Assembly: GCA_003132085.1 (NCBI GenBank) | Contig: PKWO01000175.1 | Location: 7,059 to 18,105 of the forward strand | From: Oxalobacteraceae bacterium | GTDB taxonomy: Bacteria > Pseudomonadota > Gammaproteobacteria > Burkholderiales > Burkholderiaceae_D | DNA length: 11,047 nucleotides | Reading direction: 5' to 3' | Part shown: positions 1 to 5,711 of the stretch, piece by piece | Position numbering within the stretch: the first letter of the stretch is position 1 | Layout of the letters: every line of letters starts with the position of its first letter | Made by a program: the position numbers and the translations under genes | Notes under the pieces: model-generated | What the model saw: the letters and a program-made list of their open reading frames with translations, nothing else | What the model was told of the DNA's origin: nothing | Database searches by the model: none

Positions 1-932
1 CCGGCAATGATCAGGAATAGCAGCCAGGAAATGGCGGAGGCGGTACCAAAGTCGCCTGACGAAAACGCCGTCTTGTACACGAACATGGCCGTAGTCAGTG
101 CTGCCTGCCCCGCGCCGCCTGATTCGCCGACGAGAATGAACGGCTCCTCAAACAGTTGCAGGTTGCCCATGATTGTCAGCGTTAACGCCAGGTAGATCAT
201 CGGCCGCAATTGCGGCAACGTGATGTGCCAGAATTGCTGGCGTTGGGTGGCGCCGTCTATGGTGGCGGCCTCATACAGATCGCGTGGAATCAGTTGCAGC
301 GCCGAGATGTAGAGCACCAGATTCCATCCGAGGTAGCGCCAGAATATCACGCACGCGACGGCCGGCTTGATGAAGACTGAATTGTTCAGCCAATCAATCG
401 GCGCCGCGGGAAACAGCCCTCCGATCAACGGTATTGTGGAGAGCCACTGAAGCAGAAAATTGACTACGCCATACTCGCGCGAAAACAGAGTGGTGAACAT
501 CAGCGCAATCGCCACGCTCGATGTGATGAAGGGGAGGAAGTACACGCCTATCACGGCGTTGCGCAAGCGCTTGAACGTGTTGTGGATGTAGGCCGCCAGC
601 GGAATGGCCACAATATGCTGCGGCACGCCGGACACCAGCGCCAGCCAGGCGGTGTTGCCGAGTGACTTGATGAACCATGGATCGGTCACTGCGAATTTGT
701 AATTGTCCAGACCGACCCAGTTCATCGCCGACAGGCCGCTGGCGGCGTCCCACTGGTTGAACGACAGATAGATCGAGAACAATAGCGGAAACAGGCCAAA
801 CACGCCGAACAGAATAAAAAACGGGCTTATGAAAATATACGGCGCCCATTTCCTTCTATTGAACCGGCGTGCGCCAAGCCGTTGCCTCGCTTGTTGCGGC
901 ATGGCGGCGAACGGTCGATGCAGCGAACTCAT
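1..932 (-). CDS. Sugar ABC transporter permease, MalF/UgpA type (3'-truncated by window edge)
   Basis: This is an inner-membrane permease of a CUT1-type sugar ABC importer, read leftward and still open at base 1, so about 310 residues are present and the last few are missing; the family is usually about 290-320 aa. A basic N-terminus (residues 1-30) is followed by a first membrane segment (about 32-57) and further hydrophobic segments near 93-115, 127-150, 190-215 and 245-260. The cytoplasmic EAA loop that docks the ATPase is clear at residues 221-240: E221-A-A, D226-G-A and I237-T-L-P fit the EAA-x2-DGA-x8-I-x-LP pattern. The start at 932 follows a run of seven G that can act as a ribosome binding site. 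It lies 88 bp after the binding-protein gene and is probably its operon partner. A second permease and an ATPase are expected beyond the left edge (inference). Substrate unknown. Confidence 0.9.
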   Translation of the reverse strand, partial: MSSLHRPFAAMPQQARQRLGARRFNRRKWAPYIFISPFFILFGVFGLFPLLFSIYLSFNQWDAASGLSAMNWVGLDNYKFAVTDPWFIKSLGNTAWLALVSGVPQHIVAIPLAAYIHNTFKRLRNAVIGVYFLPFITSSVAIALMFTTLFSREYGVVNFLLQWLSTIPLIGGLFPAAPIDWLNNSVFIKPAVACVIFWRYLGWNLVLYISALQLIPRDLYEAATIDGATQRQQFWHITLPQLRPMIYLALTLTIMGNLQLFEEPFILVGESGGAGQAALTTAMFVYKTAFSSGDFGTASAISWLLFLIIA

Positions 933-1020
933 ATGCCCCCCCGATGCATGCGAGATGGATGGCGCCCATGCATGCTGAGGTGATTGGCTGGACCGGTCGG
1001 ACATATGTCGGCTAGCATAA

Positions 1021-2268
1021 TTAGCGGCGCACGCGGCGTTCGATCAGCGCCTTCGCATCGCTCAAGGCGGTCTTGATATCCTTGTTTTGCTCTAATACAT
1101 TTCCTAGTTCGGCATTGACGATGTCGTTGGCTGTGGGGTCGTATTTGTCGACGCGGATCGCCGGGATTTTGGCGGCGGTTTCGCGCCACTGCAGCCGCGA
1201 TTTCTGGCCGCCGAAGTAGGCAAGCGGCTGTTCCATCATCGGATCAGCCAGTGCTTCGAGCAGCGCCGGGAACGCGTTCATCTCGCGCAGCGAATTGAGT
1301 TGCACTTCCTTGTTGGTCGTCATAAACCTGATGAATTCCCACGCCTCGCCCTTATTTGCGGCTTTCTTTGGGATCGCATAAAACGAGCCGCCGTAGGATG
1401 CCAACGCGCCGGCCGGTAAATTAGCGGTACGCCACGATCCTTTGGAATCCGGCGCCAGCCACGTGACCAGGTGCCCGCTAAACCAAGAGCCCGACATGTG
1501 CGTGGCAACCTTGCCGCGCTTGAAACCTTCCGCCCACTCGCTGGTCCACGCCACAGTCCCGGCATCGAGTCCTGCTACTCGGGCTGCCTTGGCCAACTCA
1601 AATGCTTTCACAAAACGTGGTGAATCAACCAATACGCGACCTTTGTCGCCAAAATAAATACCTTCGCCGTCCTTTAGATCGGCCCGGATGTAGATGTCTT
1701 TGAGGTCGCCCGCGCGTGCTAGTAAATAGGCGCCGGTTGCCGCTTTCAGTTTCTTGCCCGCGTCGAGGTAGGATTCCCAGGATTTGGTCAAATCGGCTTC
1801 CTTGACGCCGGCCCTGTCCATCAAGTCTTTACGGTAAAACAGCGTGCCGGGACCGATATCGGCCGGCATTGCGGCAAGACTGCCGCGAGAATTGGTCGCC
1901 TGCGGATAGGTATAAGCGACGAACTGTTTCTTGTATTGGCCAGCCGAATAGGGCGCCTGCAGCAAGTCCTCCAGTCCTGTAGATTCGGAGAAACTGCCTA
2001 TATAGCCAAAGTCGATCGCCATTACGTCAGGCAAATGATTACCGGCAGCCAATGCCGTCGTCATCGAATTGTGGTGATCTTCAACTTGCAGGCTGACCAA
2101 CTTGATATTGATATCAGGATGGAGCTTGTTCCATTGCGGCAACGCTGCTTTGACGATGCGATCCAAATCAGTGAAGCATGCCACCGTGAGCGTTGTCGAC
2201 GCCGCAGCTGCTGCGCTCAAAACGGCAAGCGCACTGGCCACCGTAGCGGCAAGGATGCGTGACTTCAT
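1021..2268 (-). CDS. Sugar ABC transporter substrate-binding protein (SBP family 1)
   Basis: This periplasmic binding protein (415 aa) would deliver a sugar or oligosaccharide to the permease encoded just downstream. The start at 2268 is chosen because MKSRILAATVASALAVLSAA is a good signal peptide (cleavage near residues 23-25), and because GGAGA stands 7 bases before it; the frame stays open upstream to 2355, but that extension would bury the signal peptide. Cys31 follows the hydrophobic core but lacks a proper lipobox, so a soluble periplasmic form is more likely. The mature part has the usual family-1 features: an early TLTVACF strand, a DVMAIDFGYI segment, a GPGTLFYRKDLMDRAG segment typical of these binding proteins, and GSWFSG and AWEFIRFMT segments further on. 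A consensus-like promoter and a LacI-type palindrome precede it. Ligand specificity cannot be read from sequence alone. Confidence 0.92.
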   Translation of the reverse strand: MKSRILAATVASALAVLSAAAAASTTLTVACFTDLDRIVKAALPQWNKLHPDINIKLVSLQVEDHHNSMTTALAAGNHLPDVMAIDFGYIGSFSESTGLEDLLQAPYSAGQYKKQFVAYTYPQATNSRGSLAAMPADIGPGTLFYRKDLMDRAGVKEADLTKSWESYLDAGKKLKAATGAYLLARAGDLKDIYIRADLKDGEGIYFGDKGRVLVDSPRFVKAFELAKAARVAGLDAGTVAWTSEWAEGFKRGKVATHMSGSWFSGHLVTWLAPDSKGSWRTANLPAGALASYGGSFYAIPKKAANKGEAWEFIRFMTTNKEVQLNSLREMNAFPALLEALADPMMEQPLAYFGGQKSRLQWRETAAKIPAIRVDKYDPTANDIVNAELGNVLEQNKDIKTALSDAKALIERRVRR

Positions 2269-2288
2269 TTTCTTGTCTCCCTCATTTG

Positions 2289-2302
2289 GCGAATCGTTTT
2301 CT
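2289..2302. promoter_or_regulatory. Possible degenerate second operator before the ABC operon
   Basis: GCGAATCGTTTTCT matches the first array operator (TGAAATCGTTTTCA) at 10 of 14 positions, including the central AATCGTTTTC core. Its centre is 27 bp from the centre of the perfect palindrome at 2316-2329, which is not a whole number of helical turns, and it is no longer a palindrome. It may be an auxiliary half-strength site or chance. Confidence 0.3.
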
Positions 2303-2315
2303 TTTTTAAAATACC

Positions 2316-2329
2316 TGAAAACGTTTTCA
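2316..2329. promoter_or_regulatory. LacI-family operator of the ABC transporter operon
   Basis: TGAAAACGTTTTCA is a perfect 14-bp palindrome with the central CG typical of LacI/PurR-family operators, where the hinge helices insert into the minor groove. It lies 12 bp downstream of the -10 hexamer of the leftward promoter at 2342-2370 and about 48 bp before the binding-protein start, so a bound protein would block initiation or early elongation. It is the same motif as the array at 5576-5652. The likely binder is the LacI-type regulator encoded at 9749-10768 (inference from shared motif and linkage). Confidence 0.8.
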
Positions 2330-2341
2330 TAGCTTGCCCGC

Positions 2342-2370
2342 ATTAAACACTGCAACTAAATGGATGTCAA
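2342..2370 (-). promoter_or_regulatory. Sigma-70 promoter of the ABC transporter operon
   Basis: On the minus strand TTGACA (2370-2365), a spacer of exactly 17 bp and TTTAAT (2347-2342) form a near-consensus promoter; transcription should start near 2335. The operator at 2316-2329 begins a few bases downstream. The strength of the hexamers suggests a promoter kept off by a repressor rather than one needing an activator. Confidence 0.75.
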
Positions 2371-2371
2371 T

Positions 2372-2399
2372 AAAAAATTGGCCGGAATGTTTTTGCCAA
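2372..2399 (-). terminator. Weak intrinsic terminator after the halogenase-MFS operon
   Basis: Reading leftward, TTGGC (2399-2395) can pair with GCCAA (2382-2378) across a 12-base loop, and six T follow (2377-2372). The stem is only 5 bp, so termination would be partial. Its place 30-60 bp after the MFS stop codon and directly before the -35 of the ABC promoter makes it a sensible boundary between the two leftward units. Confidence 0.4.
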
Positions 2400-2429
2400 G
2401 ACATTTCAGCCACTATTTTTGTCTAATGT

Positions 2430-3830
2430 TTAATTTTTTGGCCCATCAGACGATTGCCGTAGTCGCAAAGGCAGAGAGTTCGTCGGGCGTGCGTTGCTTG
2501 GTTCGGACAGGTTGACGTCTTGGTTGGCCTGCGCGTCGGTGTCTTTGTGGTGGAAAGGGGCCCGCCAGGTGACAAGGAAGGAAGGAATGGTGGCGAGCAT
2601 CACAAAGGCGAAGTAATTCACGTATCCGAGCATCTGCTGCAAATGGCCGCTGATCACGCCGGTCAGCATCATGCACAAGCCCATCAACCCGGTACCGAAC
2701 GCATAGTGGGTCGTCGTGTATTTTCCGCGCGCCAGTTGTTGCATCAGGTAAATCATGAAGCCGACGGAACCGAAGCCGAAGAAGAATTTTTCAGCGGCAA
2801 CGGCGGCGCCGATCACGAGCAGATTACTCGGCTGGTAGATACTCAAAAGGAGGAAGGTGACGTTGGGGATATTAACGGCGCAGCACAGCAAGAATAGTGT
2901 CGATTGCAGGCCGCGCCGCGCGACAAAAATGCCGCCGAGCAGGGAGCCAAGCAACACCGCGCACAGGCCATAAGTGCCATAAATAATGCCGAGCAATTCG
3001 TTGGATAGCCCCAAACCGCCTTTGGAAACTGGGTCGACCATGAAAAAGGGACCGATTTTTTCAAGAAAACCTATGCTCAAACGGAATAGGAAGGCGAAGG
3101 AAATCATTACCCACACGTCGCGTTTTTGAAAGAAGGTCGTAAACGAATCCCACAAGATATGCGATGCCGCCGCTATGGAGGTCGGCGCATTTTCGGCGCG
3201 TGCGCCATCAGGCATCACGCGCAAATGCCACGCGGCCATGGCAAGCGTCAAGCCGGCCACGATGAAGAAGACGATGCGCCAGGCATCGATCCACGCCGGG
3301 CCGAACACCGTCGGGTCGTGGTGAAAGTAGTTCGAATGCAGCCAGCCGCTGAGATATACAAGGCCCCCAGAGGCGACGATCGGACCGATGTTCCAACTCA
3401 GACTTTGAACGCCGCAATAGAGCGATTGGGTTTTTCTGTCGAGCGAGGTGACATACACGCCGTCGGAAGCGATATCCTGGGTTGCGCCGACAAACGAGAG
3501 AATCCAGAAAGAGACCATCAGCAAGGCCATATAGTTCGGTAAAGCGGTGGCTAGTGCAGCGCCGGCAAAGCCCAAGCCGATGGTCAGTTGCGCGCAGAGC
3601 ACAAAAAATTTCTTGGTGCGATACATTTCGACAAAGGGGGCGAACAGCGGTTTGATCGTATAAGCCAGAATCAGGTAGCTGGCGTATGCGGCCGCTCTGC
3701 CATTGTCCATGCCGAGGTTCTTGAACATGATGGCGGTTACGCTGGTGAGCGTCATGTAAGTGAGCGCCATGGTGAAGTAACCAGACGGCACCCACAGCAG
3801 GGGTGATGTTTTCGAAAGCAATGTGCGCAT
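2430..3830 (-). CDS. MFS transporter (probable sugar uptake permease)
   Basis: This polytopic inner-membrane protein (466 aa from this start) has about 12 hydrophobic segments, with a longer hydrophilic loop in the middle (around MPDGARAENAPTS) and a polar C-terminal tail of about 45 residues. The N-terminal half, with PLFAPFVEMYRTKKFFVLC between segments 2 and 3, resembles AmpG/PAT-like MFS carriers and the MFS proteins that often stand next to TonB receptors in proteobacterial sugar loci. The start at 3830 (MRTLLSKTSPLLW) has a GGGA 7 bases upstream. An in-frame ATG at 3857 adds nine residues but has no visible ribosome binding site, so it is the weaker choice. It follows the halogenase-like gene by 45 bp on the same strand, probably one transcript. 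Together with the TonB receptor it could complete an outer-to-inner-membrane sugar route. Substrate unknown. Confidence 0.88.
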   Translation of the reverse strand: MRTLLSKTSPLLWVPSGYFTMALTYMTLTSVTAIMFKNLGMDNGRAAAYASYLILAYTIKPLFAPFVEMYRTKKFFVLCAQLTIGLGFAGAALATALPNYMALLMVSFWILSFVGATQDIASDGVYVTSLDRKTQSLYCGVQSLSWNIGPIVASGGLVYLSGWLHSNYFHHDPTVFGPAWIDAWRIVFFIVAGLTLAMAAWHLRVMPDGARAENAPTSIAAASHILWDSFTTFFQKRDVWVMISFAFLFRLSIGFLEKIGPFFMVDPVSKGGLGLSNELLGIIYGTYGLCAVLLGSLLGGIFVARRGLQSTLFLLCCAVNIPNVTFLLLSIYQPSNLLVIGAAVAAEKFFFGFGSVGFMIYLMQQLARGKYTTTHYAFGTGLMGLCMMLTGVISGHLQQMLGYVNYFAFVMLATIPSFLVTWRAPFHHKDTDAQANQDVNLSEPSNARPTNSLPLRLRQSSDGPKN

Positions 3831-3875
3831 GGTGGTGTCCCGTTTTTTAGTTATCATTGTGGTAGGTCGATGCTA

Positions 3876-5444
3876 CTAGGAATTGACGTTGGCGGAGCTC
3901 GCTAAATCTCGTGCGCAAAGATGCTCGACCAACGTGCGATGCGGCGGCAGATCCGCCAGTGCGCGCTGCGACATTTTCTCGATCATCTGAAATTCCTGAC
4001 GCGCCTCCGCAAAGCGCTGAAAAGAGGCGCGGTTTGGCGTGAGGTCGGTAGGGAACTCCATGCCGTAAAGCACATACTGCCAGCTAGTGGGTGGGTACAT
4101 TTCCAGATCGGTGATGAAGTCGAGGCGGTGCGGGGGGCGGCAGCGCCACATCGCCAGTTTCTCCCGTAGCGATTCGGGCACCGTGCGGGGATCTGCATTG
4201 TCGATCCAGAATGGCGTGTCGGTCCGCTGCGTCAGGCAGTAGTGCATCTTGACGAAATCCACGATTCGTTCATAACGCGCCTTCATTTGCTCATTGAACA
4301 ATTTTGCCACCGGAGCGATATCCCCATTGAGCGGAAACAAGTGGCCGATCAGGTAAGCGGCCATTTCGATCAGGCCGACACCGGAGGATTCGAGCGGCTC
4401 GAAAAATCCACTCGACAGCCCCACCGCGACACAGTTTTTCACCCACTGCACCTCGCGGTAACCCACATTGAACTTCAGTAACCTTGGATTTATCTCCTCG
4501 TTTGTCGGGCCGATATACGAGCGCAGTACTTGTTCAGCCCGCGCGTCGTCGGTGTAACGGCTCGAATACACATAGCCGGTGCCGCGCCGCTGATGCAGGC
4601 CGATATCCCAAGTCCAGCCGGCCTCATGCGCGGTTGAGATGGTGTAGGATGGAATCGGCGTGTCCGGGCGCTCGTACGGCACTTGCACCGCCAGCGCGCG
4701 GTCAACGAACAGCACATCGTTGATGTTGCGAAATGGCGAACCCAGGGCCTCGCCGATCAGGGTGGCGCGAAAACCGCTGCAATCGATGTAGAGGTCGGCG
4801 CTGAGCGCGCCGGATTCGCGCGTCGCCACCGAGGCAATGGCGCCATCCGCATCGAGTTCGACCCGCTCGACGGTCGCCAGCACATGGCCCACGCCGAGAG
4901 ATCTTGCATGTACGCCGAGCAGCGCGGCAAAGCGCGCGGCGTCGAAGTGATAGGCATAGTTCATAGGCCCCAGAAAATCGCCGTCACTTACTCGCTTAGG
5001 CCCATGCGAGGCGTCTGCGACCCGCTTTTGCATGGTGGCTGCTTCTGCAAATCCGAGGCCGGCGCCAGCCGCGCCCTGCAGCCAGTACGGTAGCAATTCG
5101 GGGCCGCCGGGCTTTTGGCTTGGCACGCTGAAGGGGTGAAAGTAGTGGTCGATTCCTGGCGTTCCGCGCGGTCGTACCCAGTCGACGAATTTGATGCCCT
5201 GCTTGAAGGTTGCGTTGCATTCACGCACGAACCGCGCTTCGTCGATGCCAATCGACGCGAGCGTGCTTCTAATAGAAGGAAAGGTTCCCTCGCCGACGCC
5301 GATGATGCCGATGTCCTTGGATTCGACCAACGTAATGCGCACGCCCTCGCCGGAGGCAGTCCCGAGAGCGCGAGCCAGAAAGGCGGCGGTTAGCCAGCCA
5401 GCGGTGCCTCCGCCAACGATTAGTACGCTTTTAATAGGTTTCAT
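3876..5444 (-). CDS. Flavin-dependent tryptophan halogenase family protein
   Basis: This 522-aa protein belongs to the FAD-dependent tryptophan halogenase (PrnA/BrvH-like) family, which makes hypohalous acid at the flavin and passes it to a lysine for halogenation of an indole-type substrate. Seen: the dinucleotide-binding GGGTAGW (residues 11-17), the GVGEGTFPSI segment (49-58), Lys81 in TFKQGIKFVDW (equivalent to the catalytic Lys79 of PrnA) and Glu352 in EPLESSG (equivalent to Glu346). The hallmark WxWxIP motif is present at 277-282 but reads WTWDIG, with Gly in place of Pro. An AAGG stands 9 bases before the start. It is divergent from a TonB receptor and probably co-transcribed with the MFS gene. 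Relatives in Xanthomonas, Caulobacter and Brevundimonas also sit beside TonB receptors; some have shown halogenation of indoles in vitro, but their natural substrate is unclear. Family assignment is firm; actual halogenase activity is not. Confidence 0.92.
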   Translation of the reverse strand: MKPIKSVLIVGGGTAGWLTAAFLARALGTASGEGVRITLVESKDIGIIGVGEGTFPSIRSTLASIGIDEARFVRECNATFKQGIKFVDWVRPRGTPGIDHYFHPFSVPSQKPGGPELLPYWLQGAAGAGLGFAEAATMQKRVADASHGPKRVSDGDFLGPMNYAYHFDAARFAALLGVHARSLGVGHVLATVERVELDADGAIASVATRESGALSADLYIDCSGFRATLIGEALGSPFRNINDVLFVDRALAVQVPYERPDTPIPSYTISTAHEAGWTWDIGLHQRRGTGYVYSSRYTDDARAEQVLRSYIGPTNEEINPRLLKFNVGYREVQWVKNCVAVGLSSGFFEPLESSGVGLIEMAAYLIGHLFPLNGDIAPVAKLFNEQMKARYERIVDFVKMHYCLTQRTDTPFWIDNADPRTVPESLREKLAMWRCRPPHRLDFITDLEMYPPTSWQYVLYGMEFPTDLTPNRASFQRFAEARQEFQMIEKMSQRALADLPPHRTLVEHLCARDLASSANVNS

Positions 5445-5546
5445 TTACGGTTGCCTTTTAAATGAGACATCAACGCGGACACGGTGTTGTGAATCCGCAA
5501 CAGGAGACCATATTGTGGTGAAAATAACGTCATTATCATTTTTAAT

Positions 5547-5576
5547 TTGACATTGATGTTAAGGAATATGTAATAT
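5547..5576 (+). promoter_or_regulatory. Promoter of the TonB receptor gene, abutting the operator array
   Basis: A perfect -35 TTGACA (5547-5552), an 18-bp spacer and TAATAT (5571-5576) form a good sigma-70 promoter reading right. Transcription would start near 5583, inside the first operator of the array, giving a leader of about 130 bases before the receptor start at 5712. A weaker alternative, TTGAAA (5638-5643), 17 bp, TATGGA (5661-5666), overlaps the fourth operator. Confidence 0.6.
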
Positions 5577-5589
5577 GAAATCGTTTTCA
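5576..5589. promoter_or_regulatory. LacI-family operator O1 of the four-site array
   Basis: TGAAATCGTTTTCA is a near-perfect palindrome with one asymmetric pair, centred between 5582 and 5583. It overlaps the last base of the -10 hexamer of the receptor promoter and covers the expected start of transcription. Confidence 0.75.
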
Positions 5590-5596
5590 AAAATTG

Positions 5597-5610
5597 TGAA
5601 AACGATTTCA
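5597..5610. promoter_or_regulatory. LacI-family operator O2 of the four-site array
   Basis: TGAAAACGATTTCA is the exact reverse complement of O1, centred 21 bp from it (between 5603 and 5604), with a 7-bp A/T-rich linker between the two. Confidence 0.75.
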
Positions 5611-5617
5611 ATTATAC

Positions 5618-5631
5618 TGAAATCGATTTCA
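5618..5631. promoter_or_regulatory. LacI-family operator O3 of the four-site array
   Basis: TGAAATCGATTTCA is a perfect 14-bp palindrome centred between 5624 and 5625, again 21 bp from O2. The linker between O2 and O3 holds a perfect TATAAT when read leftward (5616-5611); no good -35 precedes it, so a divergent promoter for the halogenase gene here is only possible. Confidence 0.78.
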
Positions 5632-5638
5632 ATTTTGT

Positions 5639-5652
5639 TGAAATCGATTTCC
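5639..5652. promoter_or_regulatory. LacI-family operator O4 of the four-site array
   Basis: TGAAATCGATTTCC matches O3 except for the last base and is centred between 5645 and 5646, 21 bp from O3. It lies 59 bp before the TonB receptor start. No fifth copy is seen one period further on either side. Confidence 0.72.
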
Positions 5653-5711
5653 AATATAAATATGGACATCGTCGAAAGACCGCCGATGAACCTAACTACA
5701 ACAGGAGACAT

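Noticed and set aside
394..849. Leftward 151-codon open frame within the permease gene
   Set aside because: It is out of frame with the permease, whose EAA motif and membrane segments are unambiguous in the other frame.
3858..3875. Separate promoter for the MFS gene
   Set aside because: Only 18-45 bp separate it from the halogenase stop and no promoter hexamers or operator palindrome are present, so co-transcription is simpler.
5576..5652. CRISPR array or replication iterons
   Set aside because: Units of 14 bp with constant 7-bp linkers are far too short for CRISPR; palindromic units with a central CG in front of a promoter fit LacI operators, and there is no replication gene or DnaA box nearby.
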